64,000 nt of DNA from Streptomyces inusitatus (GTDB lineage Bacteria > Actinomycetota > Actinomycetes > Streptomycetales > Streptomycetaceae), in contig NZ_BMWG01000006.1 in assembly GCF_014651115.1 (NCBI RefSeq), positions 1 to 64,000 on the forward strand, given 5' to 3'. A program made the translations under genes and the position numbers. A model generated the notes under the pieces. That model searched no databases. It saw nothing but the letters and a program-made list of their open reading frames with translations, and was not told where the DNA came from. Shown piece by piece: positions 26,362 to 35,597 of this stretch (its first letter is position 1; the number at the start of each line of letters is the position of its first letter).

Positions 26362-27519
26362 TCACCGCCAGGGGATGTTCCGCCACGGGCTGCCCTCGTT
26401 CTCCGTCAGCAGCCGGTGCGCGATCACGTTCTGCTCGTAGAACCGCCCGTACTCCTCCCCGTCGAAGCGGAGCACCCGGCCCAGCGCGTACCCGGCGGAG
26501 AACCCCTCCCACGAGGGGTACGCCGACTTCCCGAGCGCCCCCGCGTACACGATCGCCTGCTCCGCCTCCCGCGGATCACAGAACCGGGCCGCCAGCCCCC
26601 ACCGGGCCAGATTCACCGCCCGCCCGTAGTCGTACGCGACGGTGCTGCCCACCCTGCCGTCCGGAGCCAGCAGCCCGTCGGCCCGGAACCGCGCCTCGTA
26701 CCGCAGCACCCGGCGTACCAGCTCCTCGATCCCCCGCACCGCCGCCGGGTCCGCCCCGATGTCCTGGGCGTGCCCGGCCGCCGTCTCCCGCCACAGCTCG
26801 GCCGTCGGCGTCTGCCCGATGCCCTCCCGCAGCCGCTCGCGCACCCGCAGGACGAAATCCTGCTCGGGCGGGCTGTCGCGCGCGTCCAGCAGCGCGTTCA
26901 ACCGCCGCTGCCACTCCTCCCGCCCGGTGATGCCCCAGCCCTCGCGCAAGGACTCCAGCTGCCGCGAGTACTCCTGATAGACCGTGCCGACCTCGTTCCA
27001 CGGCACCCCGTTGCCCACCGCCAGATGCGCCCCGCAGGCCAGCCCGTACGCGAGCGGCCCGTGCAGCGCGCCGTGCCGCAGCGCGATCAGCCGGTCCCCG
27101 TCCGGGCGCTCGTTCTCCGCGTAGTGCCGCAGCCACAGCGCCCGGTGGCCCGGGGCCGCGTCCAGCAGCACCGCCGCCGGAGTGCCCGGATTGACCGACA
27201 GCGACTGCCCCGAATCCGGCCAGCCGAACTCGGCGACCCACTTCAGCGAGACCCCGTGGAACACCCACTCGGGATGCCACGGCGGCAGCATCCCCCGCGT
27301 CAGCACCGTCCGATGCCCCCACCCCGCCGCATCCCGGTGCACCCGCCACACCACCGTCTCCGGCCGCGCGTCGGCCTCCGCCTTCGGAGCGGCTATGTAC
27401 AACTCGGCATCGGCCAACACCCGCAGCTGCGCCTCCGTGTCACCGCGCGCCCCCGCCTCGTACAGCAGATGCTCCGTCACCGACGGCGCGGCCCAGGGGG
27501 CTCCGGGGATCGCGTTCAT
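26362..27519 (-). CDS. DUF1266 domain protein, downstream paralogue
   Basis: A 385-residue protein of unknown function. The C-terminal half matches the DUF1266 pattern: GWGITGREEWQRRLNAL, a middle helical region, VAYDYGRAVNLARWGLAARFCDPREAEQAI, SYPSWEGFSAGYALGRVLRF-like motif and the end SPWRNIPW. The N-terminal half has a separate alpha/beta domain (WHPEWVFHGVSLKWVAEFGWPDSGQSLSVNPGTP) found also in the neighbouring gene. ATG 27519 overlaps the stop of the upstream paralogue as ATGA. DUF1266 genes are common near contact-dependent or polymorphic systems in other bacteria, but no role is established. Confidence 0.82.
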   Translation of the reverse strand: MNAIPGAPWAAPSVTEHLLYEAGARGDTEAQLRVLADAELYIAAPKAEADARPETVVWRVHRDAAGWGHRTVLTRGMLPPWHPEWVFHGVSLKWVAEFGWPDSGQSLSVNPGTPAAVLLDAAPGHRALWLRHYAENERPDGDRLIALRHGALHGPLAYGLACGAHLAVGNGVPWNEVGTVYQEYSRQLESLREGWGITGREEWQRRLNALLDARDSPPEQDFVLRVRERLREGIGQTPTAELWRETAAGHAQDIGADPAAVRGIEELVRRVLRYEARFRADGLLAPDGRVGSTVAYDYGRAVNLARWGLAARFCDPREAEQAIVYAGALGKSAYPSWEGFSAGYALGRVLRFDGEEYGRFYEQNVIAHRLLTENEGSPWRNIPWR

Positions 27520-28694
27520 GACCACGGTATGTTCCGGTAGGGGCTCATGGGGTCCTGGGCGAGGATCCGGTGCGGAGCGGTCAGATCGTGGTACGCGCCG
27601 CCGTCCGGGTCGCCGTCGAAGTGGATCAGCCGGGTCAGCGTGTAGCCGAGCGAGAACGCAGTCCAGGAGTCGTACGCCCGCCGTGCCGCCTCCCCGATCC
27701 GCAGCACCGCCCGCTCGGCCCCCGCCGGGTCGCAGTAGCGCGCGCCGAGCGCCAGCCGTACGACATTGACCGCCCGGCCGTGGTCGAACGAGGCGAGCGT
27801 GTCCACCCGGCCGCCGGGCGTCAGCAGACCGTCGGCCCGCAGCCTTCCCTCGTACTCCGTGACACGCCGCATCGACTCCGCCGCAGCCGAGAAATCGGCC
27901 CCCGGCGCACCGCGCCGCGACAGCGTCTCCACGACCTCGGCGGACCACTCGTCCTCCGCCGGGGTGCGCCCCAGCCGGTCCGCCAGCGCGCGGCGGGTCC
28001 GCAGCACGGACTCGTGCGTCCGGCCGACGAGCCGGGTCGCGATCAGCGACTCGACCACCCGTTCGTACCCGGCGCGATTGCCCACGCCCCACGGGTCGCG
28101 CAGCCACGCCCGGTCCGTGCCGTACTCCACGTAGGCCGCGCCGAGCTGGTTCCAGACGATGCCGTTCCGCACGGCAAGCTGCCCGCCGAGCGCGAGACCG
28201 TGCGCGAGGGGCCCGTACAGCGGGCCGTCGGCATGGGTGAGCAGCCGGTTTCGCGGCGGCCCGCCGATCGAGGCGGCGATGCGCGGCCACTCCCGCCGGT
28301 CCGACGGCCGGGCGGCCAGGGTCGCCGCGTACGGCGTCCCCGGATTCACCGCGAGCAGCCGTGCGCCGTCCGGCCAGATCCGGGCCAGCTCGGCGAGACC
28401 CGTCTCCCGGAACACCCACTCCGGGTGCCAGGGCGGCAGCATCCCGGCCGTCAGCACCGGCACGGACAGCTGCCCGGTCGCGCTGTCGCGCCGGGTCGGC
28501 AGCGGGGCCGCGAGCCCGGGGGAGTCCGCGTGCACCCGCGCGGTCAGCAGATACAACCGCACCCGCGACAGCGCCCGCAGCACCGGAAGCCGCCGCCCGC
28601 CCGCCGCCGGATACCCGCTCCCGCCCGCCGCCGCGCCCAGCTCCCGCTCGATCTCCGTCGGCGGCGCCCCGCCGCCCGCTGTCCCCGTCGTCAC
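27516..28694 (-). CDS. DUF1266 domain protein, upstream paralogue
   Basis: A 392-residue paralogue of the next gene, sharing the N-terminal WHPEWVFRETGLAELARIWPDGARLLAVNPGTPYAA region and C-terminal DUF1266 motifs (SFDHGRAVNVVRLALGARYCDPAGAERAV, AYDSWTAFSLGYTLTRLIHFDGD, SPYRNIPWS). The region corresponding to the GWGI-EWQ motif is altered to WGVGNRAGYERVVESLI. The GTG start lies in a short divergent region with the GNAT gene. The two proteins are translationally coupled and may form a heteromeric complex; function unknown. Confidence 0.8.
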   Translation of the reverse strand: MTTGTAGGGAPPTEIERELGAAAGGSGYPAAGGRRLPVLRALSRVRLYLLTARVHADSPGLAAPLPTRRDSATGQLSVPVLTAGMLPPWHPEWVFRETGLAELARIWPDGARLLAVNPGTPYAATLAARPSDRREWPRIAASIGGPPRNRLLTHADGPLYGPLAHGLALGGQLAVRNGIVWNQLGAAYVEYGTDRAWLRDPWGVGNRAGYERVVESLIATRLVGRTHESVLRTRRALADRLGRTPAEDEWSAEVVETLSRRGAPGADFSAAAESMRRVTEYEGRLRADGLLTPGGRVDTLASFDHGRAVNVVRLALGARYCDPAGAERAVLRIGEAARRAYDSWTAFSLGYTLTRLIHFDGDPDGGAYHDLTAPHRILAQDPMSPYRNIPWS

Positions 28695-28809
28695 GGCCCG
28701 ATCCTATGAAACGGGCCCGGACTTGAGGCAGGTCAGGTACCCCCGAGGCCGCCGGAGCGACCCGGAAACCGGATGCGGACCGCCGCCGCGGTGGTGTGTG
28801 ATCGGGGGC

Positions 28810-29757
28810 ATGACGACCGTACTGGGAAAGCCGGGAACCGACGGGCTGGACGAGGCCGTACGCGCACTGCGGCAGTGGCAGCACGACGGGGCCCCGACGC
28901 AACTCCACCCGGGTGACCTGGGCTGGTTCTGGCGAACGGGCCCGGAGGCGACCGCCGAGGCGGTCAGGACCTGGAGCCGGGACGGCCGGATCCTCGCCGT
29001 CGGACTGCTGGACGGCCCCGGCCTGCTGCGGCTGGCGATCGCGCCGGACGCCCTGCGGGACGAGGAGACCGCTCGGCGCATGGCCGGGGACATCACCGCC
29101 CCGGAGCGCGGTGTGCTCCCCGGGGGCGCGGCCGACATCGAGTCGCCCACGGGCGCCCTGCTCCAGGACCTGCTCTCCGAAGCCGGCTGGAAACCCGGCG
29201 AGCCCTGGACGTCCCTGCGCCGCGACCTCACGGAGCCGGTCGACGACCCGGGCCTCCGGATCGAGACCGTCGGACCCGAGCGGGCACGGCTGTTCACCGC
29301 CGTGCACCGGGCGGCCTTCGACGGCTCGAAGTTCACCGAGCAGCGCTGGCACGCGATGGCCGCCGGAGCCCCCTACACCGACGCCCGCTCCCTCCTCGCC
29401 CACAACACCCGCGGCGACGCGGTCGCGGCCGTCACCGTCTGGTCCGCCGGCCCCGGCCGCCCCGGACTCCTCGAACCCATGGGCGTCCACCGCGACCACC
29501 GCCGCCACGGCCACGGCCGAGCCATCACCCTCGCCGCCGCCTCCGCCCTCCGCGCCCTCGGCTCCTCAAGCGCCCTCGTCTCCACCCCGAGCGCCAACAC
29601 CGCCGCCGTCACCGCCTATGCCTCGGCCGGCTTCCACCCCCGCCCGGAGGTCCGGGACCTGCACCGGGACGCGTGGGCCTCGGGAACTCGGGAACTGGGG
29701 AACTCGGGAAAAACATCGCACCCGGGCCGTCGGGGCCGCCGTGATCGGCGGCCGTGA
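28810..29757 (+). CDS. GNAT-family N-acetyltransferase
   Basis: A 315-residue protein with two GNAT-like halves. The C-terminal domain is the active one: acetyl-CoA pyrophosphate-binding motif HRRHGHGRAITLAAASALRALG preceded by the beta-bulge strand LLEPMGV. The N-terminal half (residues 1-150) is a degenerate copy, as in mycothiol-synthase-like tandem GNATs. The last 25 residues are a basic low-complexity tail, and the stop codon lies inside the terminator hairpin. Substrate unknown. The ATG at 28810 has GGGGG five bases before it. Confidence 0.83.
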   Translation: MTTVLGKPGTDGLDEAVRALRQWQHDGAPTQLHPGDLGWFWRTGPEATAEAVRTWSRDGRILAVGLLDGPGLLRLAIAPDALRDEETARRMAGDITAPERGVLPGGAADIESPTGALLQDLLSEAGWKPGEPWTSLRRDLTEPVDDPGLRIETVGPERARLFTAVHRAAFDGSKFTEQRWHAMAAGAPYTDARSLLAHNTRGDAVAAVTVWSAGPGRPGLLEPMGVHRDHRRHGHGRAITLAAASALRALGSSSALVSTPSANTAAVTAYASAGFHPRPEVRDLHRDAWASGTRELGNSGKTSHPGRRGRRDRRP

Positions 29758-29770
29758 CAGCCCGGGTGCG
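29717..29770. terminator. Nested bidirectional terminator between GNAT and sodN
   Basis: CGCACCCGGGC (29717-29727) pairs perfectly with GCCCGGGTGCG (29760-29770); inside it GGCCGCCG pairs with CGGCGGCC around TGAT. The GNAT stop codon lies within the structure. It serves convergent genes. Confidence 0.85.
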
Positions 29771-29800
29771 GATGTGTGTCGCCCGGAAGGAGGCCGTGGT

Positions 29801-30196
29801 TCAGGCCTTCTTGGTCTCCCAGAAGATCTTGTCGATCTGGGCGATGTGGTCCAGCGCCTTCTGGCCCGTCGCCGGGTCGGTGGAGGCCTTCGCCGTCGAC
29901 AGGGCCTTCAGGGTGTCGTTGACGAGCTGGTGCAGCTCGGGGAACTTCTCGAAGTGCGGGGGCTTGAAGTAGTCGCTCCAGAGCACCGAGATGTGGTGCT
30001 TCGCCAGCTCGGCGCGCTGCTCCTTGATGACCGTGGCGCGGGCGCGGAAGTGCGCGTCCTCGTTGGCCTGGTACTTCTCCTGGACGGCCTTGACCGACTC
30101 GGCCTCGATACGGGCCTGGGCGGGGTCGTAGACACCGCAGGGGAGGTCGCAGTGGGCGCTGACCTTCACCTTGGGGGCGAACAGGCGGGAGAGCAT
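29801..30196 (-). CDS. sodN: Nickel superoxide dismutase SodN
   Basis: Cytoplasmic Ni-SOD of 131 residues made as a proenzyme. The 14-residue leader MLSRLFAPKVKVSA is cut to expose the nickel hook HCDLPCGVYDP; His1, Cys2 and Cys6 of the mature 117-residue protein bind nickel. It converts superoxide to oxygen and hydrogen peroxide in a homohexamer (established for Streptomyces). ATG 30196 with GGAAGGA upstream gives the known leader length; an in-frame extension to 30238 is not supported. The divergent sodX encodes the maturation protease. Expression is nickel-dependent in relatives; no specific operator was identified here. Confidence 0.96.
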   Translation of the reverse strand: MLSRLFAPKVKVSAHCDLPCGVYDPAQARIEAESVKAVQEKYQANEDAHFRARATVIKEQRAELAKHHISVLWSDYFKPPHFEKFPELHQLVNDTLKALSTAKASTDPATGQKALDHIAQIDKIFWETKKA

Positions 30197-30348
30197 TGAA
30201 CAGTCCTTCCTCGTGATCGTCTTCTCAAGGGGGGACATTACTCCGTGAGGGAGCCGTTTTCGCGGGTGCCCCCGGGGGCTTAGGTCGAAAGTCCGGGGTC
30301 GCCATGGGACTCGCGGCCGACCGTACGCTGTGACCCGGAGGTGTGCGG

Positions 30349-30768
30349 ATGAGTGAGCGCGGGCGGGAGCCGACGGCTCCGTTCGGGGTCGCGGAGGTGA
30401 GTGGGCCGTCCATGTATCCGACGCTGCGGCAGGGCGATCAGCTGCTGGTGCACTACGGCGCGCGGGTGAGGCCGGGGGATGTCGCGGTGCTCCGTCATCC
30501 CCTTCAGCAGGATCTGCTGATCGTCAAGCGGCTCGTGGAGCGGCGCGGGGGCGGCTGGTGGGTGCTGGGTGACAATCCGGGGGCCGAGGGGGACAGCCGG
30601 GTGTTCGGGGCCGTCCCCCCGGAGCTGTTGCTCGGGCGGGTGTGCGGCAGGTTCCGGCCGCGGAGGCCGGATCAGCGGTCGGCGGCGGCGGTGGCTTCGT
30701 GGGTGCTGACCGCGGTGCGGCCGGTGCTCTGCGACCGCTCGGTCTCCAGGCGCTTGCGCGCGCGGTAG
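30349..30768 (+). CDS. sodX: SodX, Ni-SOD maturation protease (S24/S26-like)
   Basis: A 139-residue signal-peptidase-like serine protease for processing the SodN leader. The nucleophile is Ser21 in SGPSMYPTLRQGD and the general-base lysine is Lys60 in LLIVKRL, with the S26-type motif LGDNPGAEGDSR at 74-84. There is no clear membrane anchor. The conserved part ends near residue 108; the remaining 31 residues, rich in Arg, Val and Ala, overlap the 3' end of the convergent CGNR gene by 97 bases. ATG 30349 follows GGAGGT by six bases. Confidence 0.9.
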   Translation: MSERGREPTAPFGVAEVSGPSMYPTLRQGDQLLVHYGARVRPGDVAVLRHPLQQDLLIVKRLVERRGGGWWVLGDNPGAEGDSRVFGAVPPELLLGRVCGRFRPRRPDQRSAAAVASWVLTAVRPVLCDRSVSRRLRAR

Positions 30769-31304
30769 GCGGCGACGTTGGCCCGGGTGGCGCAGCGGTC
30801 GGAGCAGTAGCGCCGGGAGCGGTTGGTCGAGGTGTCGAGGTAGGCGTTGCGGCAGGGCGGGGCCTGGCAGAGGCCCAGCCGGTCGACGCCGTACTCCGTG
30901 AGGTGGATGGCGAGGCCCATGGCGGCGATCGCCGCGTAGCCCGCCGTCGCGTTGGACGGGTGGTCGGCCAGATGCATGTGCCACTTGGGGCGGCCGGTGT
31001 CGTCGTCGCGGAAGTCGTGCCCCGAGATCTGGGGGCTGACGGGGAACTCCAGCAGCAGGGAGTTCAGCAGATCGACCGCCCGGGTCTCGTCGCCCTCGTC
31101 GGCCGCCGCGAAGACCGCCCGCAGCCGGCCGCGCACCGAGCGGAAGCGGGTCACATCGGCGTCGGTGGCGCGGCGGGCCGCCTGCCGGGACTCGCCGAAC
31201 AGCTCCCGGACGGCCTCGACCGAGGTGAGGGAGTCCTTGTTGCGAGCCGGCTCCTCGGTGTTGACCAGGCGCACGGCATAGTCCGAGTAATAGGCCAGTT
31301 CCAC
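30672..31304 (-). CDS. CGNR zinc-finger (ABATE-domain) putative regulator
   Basis: A 210-residue protein with an N-terminal ABATE-type helical domain and a C-terminal CGNR zinc finger, here LCQAPPCRNAYLDTS followed by RRYCSDRCATRANVAAYRARKR. The finger sits on a basic stretch that probably binds DNA. The family is thought to contain stress or metabolite-responsive regulators, but few members are studied. GTG 31304 has an AAGGAC site upstream. It is divergent from a methyltransferase with a 19-bp palindrome between, which is a possible operator for this protein. The last 30 residues are encoded opposite the sodX tail. Confidence 0.87.
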   Translation of the reverse strand: MELAYYSDYAVRLVNTEEPARNKDSLTSVEAVRELFGESRQAARRATDADVTRFRSVRGRLRAVFAAADEGDETRAVDLLNSLLLEFPVSPQISGHDFRDDDTGRPKWHMHLADHPSNATAGYAAIAAMGLAIHLTEYGVDRLGLCQAPPCRNAYLDTSTNRSRRYCSDRCATRANVAAYRARKRLETERSQSTGRTAVSTHEATAAADR

Positions 31305-31342
31305 TTGTAGTCCTTACCGGGGCGGTCTATGGTCGTTGCGGC

Positions 31343-31361
31343 AGAAGTAATGGGTACTTCT
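31343..31361. promoter_or_regulatory. Palindromic operator candidate between CGNR and methyltransferase genes
   Basis: AGAAGTAATGGGTACTTCT is a perfect 7-bp inverted repeat with a 5-base centre. It lies 39 bases upstream of the CGNR GTG and 32 bases upstream of the methyltransferase GTG. Autoregulation by the CGNR protein is an inference. Confidence 0.65.
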
Positions 31362-31393
31362 GTATTCAGGGTATTACGTACGGAGGGTTTCCA

Positions 31394-32200
31394 GTGTCGG
31401 AGACGGTGGCGGGTACGCGTACGGCGACAGCGGCGGGGATGGGGACGGGGACGGCGGGGACCGACTGGCAGGCCTGGCAGCAGAGCTGGGACCGCCAGCA
31501 GGAGTGGTACATGCCCGACCGCGAGGAGCGCTTCCGGGTGATGCTGGACATGGTCGAGGCCACGGTGGGCCCCACCCCACGCGTGCTGGACCTCGCGTGC
31601 GGTACAGGAAGTATTACGGACCGGCTGCTCCGGCGGTTCCCGGATGCGCGCAGCACGGGGGTCGATCTCGACCCCGCCCTGTTGACCATCGCGCGCGGCT
31701 CCTTCGCCGGCGACGACCGCGTCACCTTCGTCACCGCCGATCTGACCGCCCCCGACTGGACCGGGGCGCTCCCGCACACCGAGTACGACGCCGTCCTCAC
31801 CGCGACCGCCCTGCACTGGCTGCGGAGCGGGCCGCTCGCCACCCTCTACGGGCAGCTCGCCCGGCTGGTCCGCGACGGCGGGGTGCTGATGAACGCCGAC
31901 CGCATGATCGACCGCACCACCCCGAGGATCAACGCCGCCGAGCGCGCCCACCGGCACGCGGTGATGGACCGCGCCAAGGAGGGCGGAGCGGTCGACTGGG
32001 CGGAGTGGTGGGCGCTCGCCGCGGCGGACCCGGCGCTCGCCGGGCCCACCGCCCGGCGGTTCGAGATCTACGGCGGGCACGCCGACGGGGAGACCCCCTC
32101 CCTCCAGTGGCACGCCGAGACCCTGCGGTCGGCGGGCTTCGGCGAGGCCCGGGCGGTGTGGTCCTCGCCCAGCGACGGCCTGCTGCTCGCGCTGAAGTAG
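31394..32200 (+). CDS. SAM-dependent methyltransferase (class I)
   Basis: A 268-residue class I methyltransferase. SAM-binding motif I is [16 protein letters not shown] and motif [10 protein letters not shown], with later strand [18 protein letters not shown] typical of the UbiE/COQ5-like Methyltransf_25 group. The N-terminal residues 1-25 are Thr/Gly-rich and likely disordered. The substrate is unknown. GTG 31394 has GGAGGG six bases upstream. It is divergent from the CGNR gene and followed by a terminator. Confidence 0.88.
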   Translation: MSETVAGTRTATAAGMGTGTAGTDWQAWQQSWDRQQEWYMPDREERFRVMLDMVEATVGPTPRVLDLACGTGSITDRLLRRFPDARSTGVDLDPALLTIARGSFAGDDRVTFVTADLTAPDWTGALPHTEYDAVLTATALHWLRSGPLATLYGQLARLVRDGGVLMNADRMIDRTTPRINAAERAHRHAVMDRAKEGGAVDWAEWWALAAADPALAGPTARRFEIYGGHADGETPSLQWHAETLRSAGFGEARAVWSSPSDGLLLALK

Positions 32201-32214
32201 GCCGGGTACGGCGA

Positions 32215-32264
32215 GAGGGCGGCAGGGCGCCCTCCGGTCGCCCGGAGGTGTCCGTACCGCCCTC
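32215..32264. terminator. Terminator between methyltransferase and ABC importer operon
   Basis: An outer stem GAGGGCGG (32215-32222) / CCGCCCTC (32257-32264) encloses a second hairpin CCTCCGG-TCGC-CCGGAGG (32231-32248). It lies between convergent transcription units. Confidence 0.75.
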
Positions 32265-32278
32265 TTCGTCCGTACGTC

Positions 32279-33040
32279 TCAGAGCACCTTGGAGAGGAAC
32301 GACTTGGTGCGGTCGTGCTGGGGGTTGGTCAGCACATCGCGCGGATGGCCGGATTCCACCACCACGCCGTCGTCCATGAAGACGAGGGCGTCGCCCACCT
32401 CACGCGCGAAGCCCATCTCATGGGTCACCACGACCATCGTCATACCGTCCTCGGCGAGCTGGCGCATCACGTCCAGCACATCGCCGACCAGCTCGGGGTC
32501 GAGCGCCGAGGTCGGCTCGTCGAAGAGCATCAGCTTGGGGTCCATCGCCAGGGCACGGGCGATCGCCACCCGCTGCTGCTGGCCGCCGGAGAGCTGGGAG
32601 GGATAGTTTCCGGCCTTGTCGCCCAGCCCCACCTGGTCCAGCAACTGGAGCGCGCGGGCCCGGGCGGTGGCCCTGGTCTCGCCCTTGACCTGGACCGGGG
32701 CCTCCATGACGTTCTCCACCGCGGTCATGTGCGGGAAGAGGTTGAAGCGCTGGAAGACCATGCCGATGTCCCGCCGCTTCAGCGCGACCTCGCTGTCCTT
32801 CAGCTCGTACAGCCGGTCGCCCTTCTGCCGGTAGCCGACCAGCTCGCCGTCGACGTAGAGCCGGCCGGCGCTGATCTTCTCCAGATGGTTGATACAGCGC
32901 AGAAAGGTCGACTTGCCGGACCCGGAGGGGCCGATCAGACAGAAGACCTCACGGGGGGCGACCTCCAGATCGATGCCCTTGAGGACCTCGATCTGGCCGA
33001 AGGACTTGTGCACGCCCTCCGCCTTGACCATGGCGTTCAC
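32279..33040 (-). CDS. Polar amino-acid ABC transporter ATPase (GlnQ type)
   Basis: A 253-residue ABC ATPase. Walker A is GPSGSGKST, the signature [15 protein letters not shown], Walker [13 protein letters not shown] and the H loop VVTHEMGF. The insert [38 protein letters not shown] is typical of polar-amino-acid importers. GTG 33040 overlaps the permease stop as GTGA and has GGGAG upstream; ATG 33031 is possible. It energises the permease and binding protein encoded just upstream; glutamate/glutamine-type substrates are likely but not provable here. Confidence 0.93.
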   Translation of the reverse strand: MNAMVKAEGVHKSFGQIEVLKGIDLEVAPREVFCLIGPSGSGKSTFLRCINHLEKISAGRLYVDGELVGYRQKGDRLYELKDSEVALKRRDIGMVFQRFNLFPHMTAVENVMEAPVQVKGETRATARARALQLLDQVGLGDKAGNYPSQLSGGQQQRVAIARALAMDPKLMLFDEPTSALDPELVGDVLDVMRQLAEDGMTMVVVTHEMGFAREVGDALVFMDDGVVVESGHPRDVLTNPQHDRTKSFLSKVL

Positions 33041-33981
33041 GTGGAGACTCCCTTCGGGCGGCGCACCGAGAACACGCTCTGCCTGATCTTCTGGAGCGGG
33101 GTCGGCGGCAGGGTGCGGCTGGAGCCGCGCGCGTAGTGCCGCTCCAGGTAGTACTGGCCGACGCTGAGGATCGAGGTCATCACCAGGTACCAGGCGGCGG
33201 CGAGGAAGTACATCTCGACCGGTGCGCCGGAGTTCTGGCCGATGTTCTGTGCCTGCCGGAACAGTTCGCTGTACTGGACGGCGGCCACCAGCGAGGTCGT
33301 TTTGAGCATATTGATGACTTCGTTGCCCGTCGGCGGCACGATCACCCGCATCGCCTGCGGGATCACGACCCGGCGCAGGGTCTTGCTGTGGCTCATGCCC
33401 AGCGCGTGCGAGGCCTCGGTCTGGCCCTCGTCCACCGAGAGCAGACCGGCCCGGCAGATCTCCGCCATGTAGGCGGCCTCGTTGAGCCCCAGACCCAGCA
33501 GCGCCGTCAGGAACGGCGTCATGAAGTCCGACCACTCGTCCCGGTAGAAGCCCAGGTTGATGAATTCGAAGACCAGGCCCAGGTTGAACCAGACGAAGAG
33601 CTGGACCAGGACCGGGGTGCCCCGGAAGAACCAGATGTAGAACCAGGCGATGGACGAGGTCACCGGGTTCTTCGACAGCCGCATCACGGCGAGCAGGACG
33701 CCGCCGACGATGCCGATGGTCATCGACAGCGCGGTCAGGAGGAGGGTCTTCCAGACGCCCTCGATGATCCGGTCGTCGAAGAAGTAGTCGGGGATGGCAC
33801 CCCAGTTGATCCGGCCCTGGGCGAAGGCGTAGACGATCAGCCCGAAGAGCGCGATGGCGACGACGGCGGTGACGTACCGGCCGTAGTGCCGGACGGGGAC
33901 GGCCCTGATGGCCTCCGCTCCGGCCGCCGGCGGCGGCGGTGGCGCGTCCTCCGGTCCTTTTTTCTTGATGTCGGCAGTCAC
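33037..33981 (-). CDS. Polar amino-acid ABC transporter permease (HisM/GlnP type)
   Basis: A 314-residue membrane protein with a 35-residue Pro/Ala-rich cytoplasmic N-terminus and about five to six transmembrane segments. The HisM-type signature with the EAA loop is present: [37 protein letters not shown] single permease gene suggests a homodimeric channel. It lies between the binding-protein gene (86 bases upstream) and the ATPase gene (4-base overlap). Confidence 0.92.
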   Translation of the reverse strand: MTADIKKKGPEDAPPPPPAAGAEAIRAVPVRHYGRYVTAVVAIALFGLIVYAFAQGRINWGAIPDYFFDDRIIEGVWKTLLLTALSMTIGIVGGVLLAVMRLSKNPVTSSIAWFYIWFFRGTPVLVQLFVWFNLGLVFEFINLGFYRDEWSDFMTPFLTALLGLGLNEAAYMAEICRAGLLSVDEGQTEASHALGMSHSKTLRRVVIPQAMRVIVPPTGNEVINMLKTTSLVAAVQYSELFRQAQNIGQNSGAPVEMYFLAAAWYLVMTSILSVGQYYLERHYARGSSRTLPPTPLQKIRQSVFSVRRPKGVST

Positions 33982-34067
33982 AGGGAGCCTTTCCGTGGCG
34001 AAAATCAGGTGCTGACCGGAGGGCGGCGGCCGGCGTGCTCATGGAGCCCGCCGCCGCCCCGACCGGG

Positions 34068-35069
34068 TCAGGAACCGCCGTTGACCTTGGCCTCGGTCAC
34101 CGCGCCCGCGGCGACGCCCCACTTGTCGAGGATCTTCTTGTACTCGCCGTTCTTGATGATCGTGTCGAGCGCCGCCTTGATCGCGTCACGCAGCTGGGCG
34201 TTGTCCTTGGCCACCGCGATGCCGTACGGGGCCGCCTCGACCTGCTCGCCGACGATCTGGAAGTCCTTGCCGCCGCCCGAGGTCTCCGCCGCGTACGCGG
34301 CGACCGGGAAGTCGGCGGAGCCGGCGTCGCCGCCGCCCGCCCGCAGCCGGGTCTGGGCCTCCAGGTCGTTGTCGTACGGCTCGATGGTGATCTTGCCCTT
34401 GTCGCCGCACTTCTTGTTCTCGGCCTTGGCGAGGTCCTCGGAGACCGTGCCGCGCTGCACGACGATCTTCTTGCCGCAGAGGTCGGACCAGGCCTTGATG
34501 CCCTTGTCGTCGCCCTTCTTGGTGTAGATCGAGACACCGGCGGTGAAGTAGTCGACGAAGTCGACGCCCTCGCCGACCTTCTTGCCGGTGTCCGAGTCGA
34601 CGCCGTTCTGGCGGTCCTTGGTGTCCGTCATGGCCGACATGGCGATGTCGTAGCGCTTGGAGCGCAGCCCCGTGATGAGGGTGTCGAAGGTGCCGTTCTC
34701 GAACTCGAACTCCACCCCCAGCTCCTTGCCGAGGGCGGCGCCGATGTCCGGGTCGATTCCCACCGTCTTGCCCGAGTCGTCCTTGAACTCGACCGGCGGG
34801 TAGGCGATGTCGGATCCAACCTTGACGACGCCCTTGTCCTTGATCGCCTGGGGCAGCATCGCGTGGAGCTTGTTCTCGCTCGCGGCGGCGGTGGAGGAGG
34901 AGCCGCCCGCGGTCTCCTTGGGGCTCCCCTCCTTCGAGTTCGTCTGGTCGCCACAGCCGGTCAGCAGCATGGTGCCGGCGACCGCGATGGCGCCGACCGC
35001 GGCGATCCGGGAGTTGAGGGTCTTCCGGGCCTTCTGGGCGGTCGTGCGGCGCGTGGTGCTTGCGGTCAT
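34068..35069 (-). CDS. Amino-acid ABC transporter substrate-binding lipoprotein
   Basis: A 333-residue family 3 (SBP_bac_3) binding protein. After a basic N-terminus it has a lipobox LLTGC that anchors it to the outer face of the membrane, and a Ser/Thr-rich linker. The ligand-binding core begins [38 protein letters not shown], the usual family 3 entry. ATG 35069 with GGAGGA eight bases upstream is chosen; the frame is open to 35168 without support. First gene of the three-gene importer operon. Confidence 0.92.
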   Translation of the reverse strand: MTASTTRRTTAQKARKTLNSRIAAVGAIAVAGTMLLTGCGDQTNSKEGSPKETAGGSSSTAAASENKLHAMLPQAIKDKGVVKVGSDIAYPPVEFKDDSGKTVGIDPDIGAALGKELGVEFEFENGTFDTLITGLRSKRYDIAMSAMTDTKDRQNGVDSDTGKKVGEGVDFVDYFTAGVSIYTKKGDDKGIKAWSDLCGKKIVVQRGTVSEDLAKAENKKCGDKGKITIEPYDNDLEAQTRLRAGGGDAGSADFPVAAYAAETSGGGKDFQIVGEQVEAAPYGIAVAKDNAQLRDAIKAALDTIIKNGEYKKILDKWGVAAGAVTEAKVNGGS

Positions 35070-35597
35070 GTTCGGGGTCCTCCGGCGGGTCAGAGAGCTG
35101 CCATTTCGTGGTCGTATCCCGATCGCGTCCTCGTCGTCGAGATGCGCGACCTTGAGTGTTTTCGGCATCTTGCCATTCGGACTAGCCCATTCAGGGGGCC
35201 ACGCATGTCAAAATCGGGTAACGGGACACCCCCGACCCCCCGCCGACGGCGCATCACCGCCGTACCTTTCGCGGGAATACCTCCCTCCGGCCGGAAGTTC
35301 TGCTGTGTGCGGCGGCCTCCAGGCCGGAAAAAGCGCGCTTAGCCGACGTGTCCTGAAATCGGTGACGAGTCACGTCCGTATCGGAATATCGACTCGTCCT
35401 CGACGGCCCTGGTCGGGTAAGAAGGATCCTTACACCCCTCATCCGGGGCTCAGGGCGCGTGTGCGGCGTGCCCGCGTGTCCGCACCACACCCCGCAGGGC
35501 GGCAGGCCGCCGGCGCGGGGCACGGACACGGTGCCCGCCCACCCTCCTCATCCGGGAGTGGAAACCCTCAACTGATGAAGACTTAAGGGGTAAATCA
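35070..35597. promoter_or_regulatory. Divergent region between ABC importer and malic enzyme
   Basis: A 528-base gap with no convincing gene. Near 35340-35440 it is less GC-rich and contains GTAAG-N7-CTTAC (35417-35433) around an AAGGATCCTT palindrome. The 35170-35220 stretch is also moderately AT-rich and could hold the importer promoter. Nothing could be assigned to a known regulator. Confidence 0.5.
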
